This document shows positions 25,661 to 34,419 of a stretch of DNA of 64,000 bases, piece by piece. Under the pieces are notes generated by a model. That model saw only the letters and a list, made by a program, of their open reading frames with translations. It was not told where the DNA came from and ran no database searches. The translations under genes and the position numbers were made by a program. Position 1 is the first letter of the stretch; the number at the start of each line of letters is the position of its first letter. Source of the DNA: Streptomyces sp. SID12501 (GTDB lineage: Bacteria > Actinomycetota > Actinomycetes > Streptomycetales > Streptomycetaceae); NCBI RefSeq assembly GCF_010550245.1, contig NZ_JAAGLU010000026.1, forward strand, positions 1 to 64,000. Direction: 5' to 3'.

Positions 25661-26296
25661 ATGCCCAAACAGGTGGACTACGAAAGCCGACGCCGCCAGA
25701 TCGCCGAGGCCGTCTGCCTCCTCGCCGACGAACACGGACCGGAGGGAGTGAGCATGCGCGACGTCGCCGCCCGCGCGCAGGTCTCACTGGGCGCCGTTCA
25801 GCGCTGCTTCCGCAGCAAGGGGGAGATGCTCCTCTTCGCCGTCGACCACGTCGGCGACCGCATCACCGAACGTGTGAGGGCACGTCTGGCCGCAAGCCCG
25901 GCCCAGTCGGCCGCCACCGCCCTGGGCCACGCGACCAGCGAGATCGCCCTGCTCCGCGAAGAACACCGCGCCGAAGCACGGATCTGGCTCGCGTTCGTCG
26001 CTCAGGCCGCTGTCAGCGAGCCACTCGCCGGCCCGCTGAGAACCAGCTATGCGGCCCTCCAGAACCTCCTCGTCCGCCTCATCACGGAGGCCGCCGAGAG
26101 CGGCTCGGCCGACGAAGGCACTATGCTGCCCGACCCGCAGCACGAGGCTTGCACTCTGCTCGCCCTCGCCGATGGCCTCACCACCCATGTACTCATAGGC
26201 CACTTGACCGCAGAGGAGGCCGAGGAAGTCCTGCACGCGCATCTGGTCGGCCTCTGGGAACGCCTCGGCACCACCCGCCCCCGAAAGGCCGTCTGA
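25661..26296 (+). CDS. TetR-family regulator, transposon cargo
   Basis: 211 residues. The N-terminal TetR helix-turn-helix reads RRQIAEAVCLLADEHGPEG, then VSMRDVAARAQVSLGAVQRCF and RSKGEMLLFAV (residues ~9-55). The C-terminal domain is of the TetR_C_6 type (EHRAEARIWLAFVAQAAVSEPL), found in regulators such as BetI-like proteins. It probably represses the divergent amidase gene. AAGGAGG lies ten bases upstream of the ATG. Confidence 0.9.
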   Translation: MPKQVDYESRRRQIAEAVCLLADEHGPEGVSMRDVAARAQVSLGAVQRCFRSKGEMLLFAVDHVGDRITERVRARLAASPAQSAATALGHATSEIALLREEHRAEARIWLAFVAQAAVSEPLAGPLRTSYAALQNLLVRLITEAAESGSADEGTMLPDPQHEACTLLALADGLTTHVLIGHLTAEEAEEVLHAHLVGLWERLGTTRPRKAV

Positions 26297-26344
26297 CACT
26301 CAGGGCGCTTATCGCCTCGCGCGTGCCGTGTCGGCTGCACCGAA

Positions 26345-26470
26345 TTACCAGGGTCGGGGAGCTGTCACGGGAACCAGGTCGAGCCGCTTGTCCATGGCGA
26401 GCCGGAATGTCCCGTACGGGTTGACGTTCGACCAGAACAGCGCGGTCAGGCCGCGCCGGTCTTCGTCTGC
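26345..26470 (-). pseudogene. C-terminal relic of a second Tn3-family transposase
   Basis: The minus strand ends with DEDRRGLTALFWSNVNPYGT then FRLAMDKRLDL and a stop at 26345, the same C-terminal pattern (LTPLFWMHIQPYGEVRLNM) seen in the main transposase but clearly diverged. Upstream the homology fades within about 40 codons. It shows that the cargo lies between remains of two different Tn3 elements. Confidence 0.8.
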
Positions 26471-26628
26471 ACCGGCGACGTGGACGCCGTTCCTGCGGCA
26501 AGCCGGTAGCTGTACCAGGTCACTCCGTCTCTCCCGGGCACTTCGCCGATACCCGCGCCAGCCGTACACCAGCGCCCCTACCGTCCAGCCCGAAGGTCGA
26601 TCACGGGGCTTGTGGAAGGGACCGAGCT

Positions 26629-29600
26629 GTGGGGCGGGATCTGGGTCTGGACGGGGTGGTGGACCACTTCACCCTGTCCGGCGACGAGGCGGGCTGGTTA
26701 AGGAACAAGACCGGCGCCACGAGGCTGGGCTTCGCCGTCCAGCTGAAGTTTCTGACCTGGCGCGGCCGGTTTCCCAAGATGCGTCTGGAGCTGCCGCCCG
26801 ATGCGGTCGAGCATGTCGCCAAGCAGGTGGGCGTCGCCGCGTCCGAGCTGGGGTTCTATGACTTCACCTCCCGCGTCGCGAAGCGGCACCGCAGCGAGCT
26901 GCGGGATCTGACCGGGTGGCACGAGTGCTCGAAGACCGACCTGGTCAAGTTCGTCTCGCACCTGGTGGACGTGATCTGGCACGACGAACGCCGCGAGGAA
27001 CAGGTGCGGGCCGAGCTGCTGCGGCAGATGCGGGCAGACCTGATCGAGCCGCCGACCGCGGCCCAGATTGCAACGATCATCCGGTCCGCGCTGCACCAGG
27101 CCGACGACCGGGCCGTCGTCGAGGTCGCCGCACGCCTCGCGCGGGAAGAAGACTGCCCCCGCCGACTGGACGCGCTGGTCTTCACGGATCCGACCGGCGA
27201 CAGCGAGCCGGATGACGACACCGCGTCCGTGGACGGCGACGGTGCGGACGAAGACCTGGAGTCGGTGCTCTCCGACATCAAGTCCCATCCGGGCAACGTC
27301 AGCCTCAACTCACTGCTGGACGAGATCTCCAAACTCAAGCAGGTCCGCGCCGTCAGCATCCCGGCCAAGGCGTTCACCGGCATCGGCGTCCAGGTCATCA
27401 ACGCCTGGCGGGCCAGAGCCTCAGCCGCCGCCCCGAGCCACCTGCGCCGCTTCTCCCCCGAGGTGCGGCACGTCCTGCTCGCCGCGCTGCTGTTCCAGCG
27501 TCAGCGGGAGATCACCGACACCCTCGTGGAGCTGCTGAACTCCACCGTGCACCGCATCAACGCGCGGGCGGAGAAGAAGGTGACCGAGGCGTTCGTCGCC
27601 GAGTTCACCAAGGTCCGCGGCAAGTCCGGACTCCTCGGAAAGATCGCCGCCGCCTCGCTCGGCGCCCCCGACGGCTCGGTCCGCTCCGTGGTCTTCCCGG
27701 CGGCCGGCGGAGAGAAGACGCTGAAGGACCTCGTTGCGGAGATGAAGGCGACGAACGCCGAGTTCGCCCGCTCCAAGCGGGAGGTGTTCAAGTCCTCCTA
27801 CTCCAACCACTACCGCAGCGGGCTGATGAAGCTCCTCGGCGTGCTCGACTTCCGCTCCTCCAACGACCAGCACAAGCCCGTCATGGACGCGTTGAAGCTG
27901 ATCGAGCGGCACAAGGACTCCTCCACCACCTACCTTCCCCTCGGCGAGACCATCCCGCTCGAAGGCGTCGTACGCAAGGACTGGATGGAGTTCGCGCTCT
28001 TCACCCCCCGACAAGGGACCCAAGCGAGTCATGCGCACGGTCTACGAGGCGTGCGTCTTCCAGGCCCTGCGCGACCGGCTGCGCTGCAAGGAGATCTGGG
28101 TCGTCGGCGCCGACAAGTGGCGCAACCCCGACGACGACCTCCCGGACGACTTCGAAGTCAGGCGCGCGGAGTACTACGACAAGCTCAACAAGCCGCGCGA
28201 GGCGAAGGTCTTCACCGCCCAACTCCAGGCCGAGATGCGCGCCGAGCTCGGCGCGCTGGACACCAAACTGCCGAAGCTGCCGTGGGTCACGATCAGCGGC
28301 AAGCACCGCAACGGCGCGATCAAGTTCACCGAGCCCGAGCCGCAGAAAGAGCCGAAGAACCTGCGCAAGCTCAAGAAGGCGATCCGCAAGAAATGGGGCA
28401 CCGTCGCCCTCATCGACATCCTCAAAGAGGCCGCCCTGCGCACCGGGATGCTCAAGGCCCTCGCCCCGGTCGGCACGCGGGAGGCGATCGACGAGGCGAA
28501 GCTCCTGGAACGCCTGCTCCTGATCGCGTACGCCTACGGCACCAACTCAGGGATCAGCTCCGTCGCGTCCGGCGAGCACAAGCACACCGAGGAAGAGCTG
28601 CGCTACACGGCCCGCCGCTATCTGACCGCCGTCGGGCTGAAGGCCGCCGGCGTCGAGATAGCGAATGCCACCTTCGCGGCCCGCTCCGAAGCGGTCTGGG
28701 GGCAGGGCACCAGCACCGTGGCCTCGGACTCCACGCACTTCAAAGCCTGGGACCGCAACATCTTCACCGAGTGGCACTCCCGTTACGGGGGCCGCGGCGT
28801 GCTCGTGTACTGGCCATCGAAAAGGGTTCGATGGCCATTCACAGCCAGCTTCTGAACTGCACCGCCTCGGAGGTCGCCGCCGCGATCGAGGGCATGATGC
28901 GGCACACCACCACCATGCAGGCCGAGGGCAACTACGTCGATTCGCACGGCCAGTCGGAAATCGGGTTCGGACTGACCCGGCTCCTGGGCTACGACCTGCT
29001 GCCGCGCATCAAGCAGATCAACAAGGTCAAGCTGTACCGGCCCGGCCGCGAGGACGAGGACACCTACGAGCGCCTGGCGGACGCGATGACCCGCCCGATC
29101 CGTTGGGACGTCATCGAGAACAACTACGACCAGCTCATCAAGTACGCCACCGCGATCCGGGTCGGCACCGCCTCCACCGAGGCGATCCTGCGGCGCTTCA
29201 CCCGCACGGCCTCGCACCCCGTCTACCAAGCGATGCTCGAAGTCGGCCGTGCCCAGAAGACCATCTTCGTCGCCCGCTATCTGCGCGACCGCGACCTTCA
29301 GCGCGAGATCCAAGAAGGGCTCAACGTCGTCGAGGGCTGGAACGGCGCCAACGACATCATCTTCTTCGGCAAGAGCGGGGAGCTGAGCAGCAACCGCCGT
29401 GACCAGCAAGAACTCTCTGTTCTCGCACTCCACCTCTTGCAAACGGCGCTGGTCTTCGTAAACACCTTGATGATCCAAGACATGCTCGCCGATCCGGAGT
29501 GGGCAGACCTCCTGACCGACGAGGACAAACGCGCCCTGACCCCGCTGTTCTGGATGCACATCCAGCCCTACGGCGAGGTACGGCTGAATATGGGCCGCCG

Positions 29601-29658
29601 TCTTCAGCTCGCCCAGCCCGTCCCGCAGGAGCCAGACCCCGAGCCGGCCGCCGCGTAG
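26629..29658 (+). pseudogene. tnpA: Tn3-family transposase with two compensating frameshifts
   Basis: A ~1000-residue DDE transposase. The N-terminal DNA-binding part runs from 26629 (LRNKTGATRLGFAVQLKFLT). At a run of six C (28004-28009) the frame slips; the next ~260 codons continue in another frame (YEACVFQALRDRL ... STVASDSTHFKAWD, with the first catalytic Asp ... RGVLVYW). Near 28813 one base appears lost and the original frame returns (IEKGSMAIHSQLLNC, YVDSHGQSE with the second Asp, and the Glu region ASTEAILRRF). No single continuous product is encoded unless the ribosome shifts, so it is probably inactive, or carries sequencing errors. Confidence 0.85.
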
Positions 29659-29738
29659 CCCGAACCCAGAACCTCAGAGGACCCCGGCCGCGGCCGGGGT
29701 CCTCTGACATACGCGCATATGGAACGCCTTCGATCCAA

Positions 29739-29791
29739 AAGCTACTGGCGGGTTACTTGTCACCTGATTCGCCACTCGTTAACGGCACCCC
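29739..29791 (-). repeat. Right terminal inverted repeat of the Tn3-family element
   Basis: Complement of the left end, with identical outer 24 bases and a few mismatches inward (see 23248-23300). It lies 80 bases after the transposase stop. Confidence 0.92.
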
Positions 29792-30126
29792 AACTCCCGG
29801 TTCTCGGACTCCAGTTGCCGGTTGCGCTCGGTGGCAGCCTCCAAGCGCCGTAGGAGGGAGGCGTCGGAGGCTCGTTGCCGGTCGGGAACCGGCCGGGCCG
29901 CGGGGATCGACCGGCGGCGGGCGCGAAGTCGCTCGATCTCGGTTCTCAGGTCCGGCTGGTTGTAGAGCCAGGACCGGGAGACGCCCGCTTCGCGGGCGAC
30001 GGTCTCGAAGGTGATCGCGGTGCCGGTGTCATCCATCCGCCGCAGGGCGGCGACCGCGCGCCGGCGGGTTGCCGTGGCTCTCCGGCGGGCCGCGGCGACG
30101 ATCAGGTGGGAGTTGTCAGTCGGCAT
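29792..30126 (-). pseudogene. 5' part of the DUF6262-like gene (Tn554-type tnpC), split by the transposon
   Basis: From the ATG at 30126 the frame reads SHLIVAAARRRATATRRRAV, a helix-turn-helix-like middle (TFETVAREAGVSRSWLYNQ) and a coiled-coil tail (LEAATERNRQLESENREL), then hits the Tn3 end. This order is typical of DUF6262 proteins that accompany tyrosine recombinases in Tn554-like elements. Bases 29792-29796 are the right AACTC duplication. The missing end is at 23134-23247. Confidence 0.82.
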
Positions 30127-30660
30127 TTTCAGTCTCCTGGTCGTCTTCCATCTCGCCGATCATGCGGTCGAGGTTGTCGGCGACCTGCTGGTTCATCTCG
30201 GTCATGCGGCTGTGACCGCAGCTCCTGGCGTTATCGATCAACGTCAGGGTGCGGGTGCGCTGTTCGCGGAGTTCCGGCAGGAACTCGGGCCCAGTGAGGA
30301 AGACTGGGCAGGTCAGGCAAGCATTGGCGTGCGGGCAGGTCTTCTGAACGGGCAACCCGCAGTAGCCGTTGGGCAGGGTCTGGGTGGCGATGCCGTAACG
30401 CGTCTTGGCCCACTGGGCCTGGCCGAGCGGCCCGTCGGGATCGAGGATCACGCGTTCGCCCTGGATGTTGACCTTGGTTGCCTGTTCCCAGTGCCGCCGC
30501 ACCGTCTGGTCGGTGATCTTGGCGTAATGCGAGGTCATCTTGTGTGAATCGTGGTCCAGGAGGACGCGGACGACCTCTTGCGGGACGTCTCGGTTGATGA
30601 GTCGGCAGGCGAAGGTGTGCCTTGTGTCCGCAGAGGCCGTGTGCGGATGACCTCGTGTCG
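30116..30660 (-). pseudogene. C-terminal fragment of a Tn554-type tyrosine recombinase
   Basis: The frame ends at 30116 and retains the box II residues (TRHTFACRLINRDVPQEVV), the tyrosine in MTSHYAKITDQ, and the Cys-rich tail NGYCGLPVQKTCPHANACLT that marks the TnpA/B-like recombinases of Tn554 elements. The N-terminal ~two thirds, including the first catalytic Arg, is missing; homology stops near 30650. The longer open frame extending to 31366 is only the shadow of the NUDIX gene. It overlaps the start of the DUF6262-like gene by 11 bases, as in intact elements. Confidence 0.82.
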
Positions 30661-30805
30661 CGATTGAGCAGGCCAGGTGTCGAGGCCGCATTCGCGACGC
30701 AGATTGTCGGTCGTGTTGCTTTCCACGGGGTTTCCTGTAATGCGGATCACTCGCTGCTGGTGCTCGTGGGGCCGTGTTGTCAGTGGGGGCTGAGATCGTG
30801 CCTCC

Positions 30806-31330
30806 GTGAGCGAACTGGTTGAGCATGTCGATGAGCATGACCGCGTGTTGGGGATAGTCGAGCGAGACGAGGCGGTGCGCGAGAACTGGCCGCATCGCAT
30901 TGCAACAACGATCTGCCGCGACCGCGAGAGGCGGATCTTGGTGCTGCGACGGGCCGAGACGATGTCCCGGTTCCCGGGCCACTACGACGTGATGGTCGGC
31001 GGCGCCGTGAACGTGGGCGAGTCGTATGAGGAGGCGGCAGTCCGCGAGCTGGCTGAAGAGCTCGGCGTTCGCGTGCCGGTGCGCTTCCTGTTCAAGTTCC
31101 TCTGCAGGGAAGGGATTGGCCCCATATGGTTCGGGGTGCATGAGGCCCTCTTGTCGTCGGAGTCCCTGGTCCCGGACCCGGGCGAGATCGACTGGTTGGA
31201 CTGGCTGACGGTTGCCGAACTGCGCGAAGTCGTTGATCAATGGTGCTTCGTTCCGGGAGGGCGGGAAGCTCTGCGCCGATATCTGGAGTCCGGGTCCGCC
31301 AGCGGTGCGGGCGAACTGGCAGCCGGGTGA
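30806..31330 (+). CDS. NUDIX hydrolase
   Basis: 174 residues. The NUDIX box is GGAVNVGESYEEAAVRELAEELG (residues ~72-94, fitting Gx5Ex7REUxEEx). The protein resembles the isopentenyl-diphosphate-isomerase-like and YfcD-type NUDIX group (EHVDEHDRVLGIVERDEA at the start). It would cleave a nucleoside-diphosphate-type or prenyl-diphosphate-like compound; the substrate is not predictable. It lies between mobile element fragments and may be passenger DNA. Confidence 0.88.
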   Translation: MSELVEHVDEHDRVLGIVERDEAVRENWPHRIATTICRDRERRILVLRRAETMSRFPGHYDVMVGGAVNVGESYEEAAVRELAEELGVRVPVRFLFKFLCREGIGPIWFGVHEALLSSESLVPDPGEIDWLDWLTVAELREVVDQWCFVPGGREALRRYLESGSASGAGELAAG

Positions 31331-31367
31331 TCGGCGATGCGGGTGGCCTCGGTCCAGGGCGGGCATT

Positions 31368-31829
31368 TCAGCTGCAGGACCCGATCACCGTGGTTCGTGG
31401 TGCTGGAAGCCGCCTGACCTGGGTGGTTCCGGCGGAGGCTTCGCGGAGCCGGACGATCTCTTCGTGTTGCGCGGCGAGCCGGGCCAGGGCCTGAGTGCGG
31501 AAGTCGGTGAGCTCGTCGATCGTCTCCTCAGACTGGGTCAGCCGATCTTTGAGCTTGGTGATCTCCGCCTTGAGTCGGATGATTTGGGCTTCGCGGGGGT
31601 CGGGGATCTCTCCGGCCTGGTGCAGGGCCTGGAGGCGCCGCTCGAACTCGACGCGGAGGTGAGAGTAGGGGCGGGTGCCGTAGAACGCGGTACGGTCGAC
31701 CGCGGCCTCGCCGGCGAGGGTCTTGATGTCGCACTTTCCGCCGGGCGGGATCTCACCTCGAAGGAGCCGGTCGATGGCGGCCCTGATGCGGTTCTCGTTC
31801 TCAGTCCGCTGGGCTGCGGAGATTCTCAT
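31368..31829 (-). CDS. DUF6262-like accessory protein of a second Tn554-type element
   Basis: 153 residues. N-terminal basic helix (AAQRTENENRIRAAIDRLL), a helix-turn-helix-like middle (IKTLAGEAAVDRTAFYGTRPY), a long coiled coil (REAQIIRLKAEITKLKDRL onward), and a C-terminus TTVIGSCS comparable to the VIGPC end of the split DUF6262-like gene. Its ATG overlaps the stop of the preceding chimeric frame (ATGA), the coupling usual between recombinase and this protein. It appears intact although its recombinase is nearly gone. Confidence 0.65.
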   Translation of the reverse strand: MRISAAQRTENENRIRAAIDRLLRGEIPPGGKCDIKTLAGEAAVDRTAFYGTRPYSHLRVEFERRLQALHQAGEIPDPREAQIIRLKAEITKLKDRLTQSEETIDELTDFRTQALARLAAQHEEIVRLREASAGTTQVRRLPAPRTTVIGSCS

Positions 31830-32329
31830 GCGGACTCCTCGTCCATGGTGCTGGCGGCGTCGATCTCGTCGACGACGCGGAGGGCCCGGTCGTAGTCGGC
31901 GTGGAGTCGGGTGCGTTCGGTCTTGCGTGTGGTGCCGAGCTGACCGAGGAAGATCTCGGTGCGTTCGGCGTGCTCGGCCAGGCGCGCGCGAAACCTGGTC
32001 AACACCGTGTGGTCGAAGCCGGTGTCCGTCAGCTCCGCCCCGATCGCGTACTTCCAGTCGATGGCCCGCACCGCCATCGCCGCGGCCTGCCGGTCCGTCA
32101 GGTTCTCCGCGAACTGCAGCACCGTGACCAGCGACAGCACCGCGGGCGACATCCCCGGGGCACCGCGCACACCGAAGGCGTCGGCGTACGGCTCGTCGGC
32201 GAACACCTCCGCCAGGCGGTCGCGCACCCGGATCGGCAGGCTGCCCTTCGGGAACGCGGAGCGGGCCACGGCCGCAGTCCGCTCCGGCACCGACGGCAGG
32301 CCCTTGGGCTGCAGAGACATCGTTCCCAC
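31826..32329 (-). pseudogene. Chimeric frame: IS1182-type transposase N-terminus fused to a foreign C-terminal tail
   Basis: From 32329 the product begins like an IS1182-family transposase (SVPERTAAVARSAFPKGSLP, LAEVFADEPYADAFGVRGAPG, MAVRAIDWKYAIGAELTDTGF). After about 125 residues this identity stops and an acidic helical tail follows (RTRLHADYDRALRVVDEID), ending with ATGA overlap onto the DUF6262-like gene. The tail is probably the last part of a Tn554-type recombinase. The catalytic DDE domain is missing, so no transposase activity is possible. Confidence 0.75.
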
Positions 32330-32463
32330 CCCCGCGACCGCTGGACGGGTCGCCTGCCACAGAGGCGATCATGCCGTCAACACGAGGCACCTGTCCCCGA
32401 ATTGAGCAACGGAGTCTCTGTGAAGGTCAAAGTAGCCAACGCGCAGAGCACTGGAGCCGTGCT

Positions 32464-32763
32464 GTGACCCGAGCCGTTTACCGCTTCGTTGACCACACGA
32501 TCCGCCACGCACCCGAGGGCGCGTACACGTTCGAAGCCTTCTGTACCGCCCACGAGTGCGGCGAGGAGTCCGGCCCGCAGGGTGAGCAGGACGACGCCCA
32601 GGACTGGGCGCTCAAGCACACGGGACGGACGGGGCACGACCTCTTCCGACGAGTGGCGACCGACCACGCGAGGGTCACACGCGCCGACCAGGAAGGGGGT
32701 GAGCGCATCCCTGGCTGTACGGAGCCGGAGCCCCCTGCCGTCGAGACAGACGGCACGGAGTAG
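32464..32763 (+). CDS. DUF7848-type small conserved protein
   Basis: 99 residues from a GTG at 32464 (VTRAVYRFVDHTI). It has a Cys pair (EAFCTAHECGEESGPQ) and the segment DAQDWALKHTGRTGHDLFRR, a pattern I recognise from small streptomycete proteins coded near regulators in integrative DNA. The Cys/His residues may bind zinc. Function unknown. An upstream ATG at 32371 would add unrelated residues. A strong terminator follows. Confidence 0.65.
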   Translation: MTRAVYRFVDHTIRHAPEGAYTFEAFCTAHECGEESGPQGEQDDAQDWALKHTGRTGHDLFRRVATDHARVTRADQEGGERIPGCTEPEPPAVETDGTE

Positions 32764-32831
32764 CAACACCGCACGACACGCACGAGGTCGGGTGTGGGAC
32801 ATCTGCCGTTCCACACCACCCCGTGTGCACG

Positions 32832-32870
32832 AGAGAGCCCGGCCACTCATGACGAGTGCCGGGCCTCTCT
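32832..32870 (+). terminator. Terminator-like hairpin after the DUF7848-type gene
   Basis: AGAGAGCCCGGCCACTC and GAGTGCCGGGCCTCTCT pair with minor bulges around a short loop, 70 bases after the gene. Confidence 0.7.
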
Positions 32871-32988
32871 GCTGGGTTGGCTACGGTCGTGACTTGACCT
32901 GACTCGAGTTCGCTGCATTTAGGACAGAAGCAGACCTATACCTCACCTAACGTCGTTGCCCGCAACCAACATCGGCGAGAGGACCCCC

Positions 32989-33522
32989 ATGCCCGAGCAG
33001 ATCAACACCGCCCCGGAGGGCTACACCACCGTCGCCCCCTGGGTCGTCACCGACGACACCGGAGCCTTCCTCGACTTCGTCACCCACGCGTTCGACGGCG
33101 AGGAGCTCGGGCGGGTGCTGACGGAAGACGGCCTGGTCGGGCACGGTGAGATCCGGGTCGGTGACACCGTCGTGTTGGCCTTTGACCGGCATGCGGACTG
33201 GCCTGCCATGCCGAGTCTGTTGCGCGTTTTCGTCGACGACTCGGAGAAGGTGTTCTCGCGAGCCGTCGCTGCCGGTGGCCAGGTCATCACCGCTGTGGCG
33301 GACGACGCCTTCGGGCAGCGTGGAGGACGTATCAAGGATCCCTTCGGCAACATCTGGTGGGTGGTCAGCTGCGTCGAGGACGTGGCCGAGGACGAGATGT
33401 GGAAGCGGCTGCAGGACCCCGTATACGCCGAGGCCATGCGCGTGGCCCAGGAGACACTCGACGCCGAGCTCAGCGGTCGAGGTCGCGGGCGCAGCAGCGC
33501 GCCGGTGCGGACAAGCAGCTGA
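32989..33522 (+). CDS. VOC-family (PhnB-like) protein
   Basis: 177 residues. A glyoxalase/bleomycin-resistance fold of the PhnB-like group: APWVVTDDTGAFLDFVTHAF at the front, GEIRVGDTVVLAF in the middle and DPFGNIWWVVSCVEDV near the end. These small proteins include dioxygenase-like, isomerase and drug-binding members; the role here is unknown. The ATG at 32989 has GAGAGG upstream and begins at the family's normal N-terminus. It marks the return from accessory to core-like DNA. Confidence 0.8.
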   Translation: MPEQINTAPEGYTTVAPWVVTDDTGAFLDFVTHAFDGEELGRVLTEDGLVGHGEIRVGDTVVLAFDRHADWPAMPSLLRVFVDDSEKVFSRAVAAGGQVITAVADDAFGQRGGRIKDPFGNIWWVVSCVEDVAEDEMWKRLQDPVYAEAMRVAQETLDAELSGRGRGRSSAPVRTSS

Positions 33523-33537
33523 CCAACTACCCCGCGT

Positions 33538-34419
33538 TCAGAGCACCCTGCCCGCCTCCCCGTCGAAGTCGATCGTCTTCGCTCGGTGCATCAGCCACAG
33601 GGTGAAGGCGAGGGTCGAGACGTCCGTGTTCAGGAGGTGCAGGGTGGTCTCGGGCTCGTTCCAGGTGAGGATCGTGCCCGTTCTGCCGTCCAGCACCAGG
33701 CTGTTGCCCTCAGCCAGGCGGCCCAGGCGGATCAAGTCGCCTGTTCCCTGAGGGAGTTCGGTTGCCGTGTCCTCGTCCGTGCAGTACTCCACGAGGGTCG
33801 GCAGCGGTATCTCCGTGTCCAGCTGGAAGAGGGAGCCGTCCTCCGGGAGTCCCGTGCCGCTCAGGAAGCGGCGGGTCGGCTCGTGGGTGAGCGTGGTCGG
33901 GAAGTCGACGTCCTCGAAGCGTGCCACCTTGGCGTGACCGAACGTCTGCTCCAGGAGCCGGGCGGGCAGGTCCAGGGCGAGGCCCGACTCCGCGCCGGCA
34001 GCGGCGATCCGGGCCAGCGGGCGGATCGAGGCCGCCATCTTCCAGTACGGCAGCACATCACCTCCGCCGCCCGTGCCCTGCGCGAACACCGTCAGCAGGT
34101 GCCGGGACGTCTCCGCCGGCGTCCGCGGCCCGAACCGGCCTGCTGAGAATGCCAGTTGGCCTCGTGCGGCCGCCATCTCCTCCGTCGCCGCCGCGAACCG
34201 CAGCAGCACCTCCAGAGAGGTGGCCGGCGGGCGCCGGTCCAGCGGGGCGGGGCGGTGGTGCGGGAAGTGCGTCGTGCGCGTCTCTCCCGTCGAGGTCGAG
34301 TTCACCACCGTCCGCAGGGCACCGGTGCGCAGTGCGCCGAACCTCGACCGGCCCCTGCCGACCGGCAGGCCCACGCGTGTCAGCGACTCGTCCCTGGTCA
34401 GAGTGATCGTCGTGCTCAT
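33538..34419 (-). CDS. SUKH-4 family immunity-type protein
   Basis: 293 residues. The C-terminal ~150 residues match SUKH-4 proteins (GSLFQLDTEIPLPTLVEYCT, DLIRLGRLAEGNSLVLDGRTG, LHLLNTDVSTLAFTLWLMHR). SUKH proteins are often immunity factors against secreted or contact-dependent toxins. The N-terminal ~130 residues are an Ala/Arg/Thr-rich segment. No toxin gene is adjacent, so immunity is unproven. It is convergent with the VOC gene. Confidence 0.72.
   Translation of the reverse strand: MSTTITLTRDESLTRVGLPVGRGRSRFGALRTGALRTVVNSTSTGETRTTHFPHHRPAPLDRRPPATSLEVLLRFAAATEEMAAARGQLAFSAGRFGPRTPAETSRHLLTVFAQGTGGGGDVLPYWKMAASIRPLARIAAAGAESGLALDLPARLLEQTFGHAKVARFEDVDFPTTLTHEPTRRFLSGTGLPEDGSLFQLDTEIPLPTLVEYCTDEDTATELPQGTGDLIRLGRLAEGNSLVLDGRTGTILTWNEPETTLHLLNTDVSTLAFTLWLMHRAKTIDFDGEAGRVL

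Larger units (their letters stand above)
23248..29791. mobile_element. Tn3-family transposon, 6.5 kb, with amidase/TetR cargo
   Basis: Both ends begin with GGGGTGCCGTTAACGAGTGG and show over 50 bases of imperfect inverted repeat, flanked by a perfect AACTC duplication. Inside are a serine resolvase, a res-like region, an amidase with divergent TetR regulator, a relic of another Tn3 transposase, and a full-length transposase frame with two frameshifts. It has inserted into a DUF6262-like gene of an older Tn554-type element. The intact ends and target duplication mean simple transposition with no later rearrangement of the ends. Confidence 0.93.

Noticed and set aside
30660..31366. N-terminal extension of the tyrosine recombinase frame
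   Set aside because: Antisense to the NUDIX gene and without recombinase motifs; only the part below ~30660 is real.
32371..32463. Upstream ATG extension of the DUF7848-type gene
   Set aside because: The added residues do not match the family; the GTG at 32464 gives the usual N-terminus.
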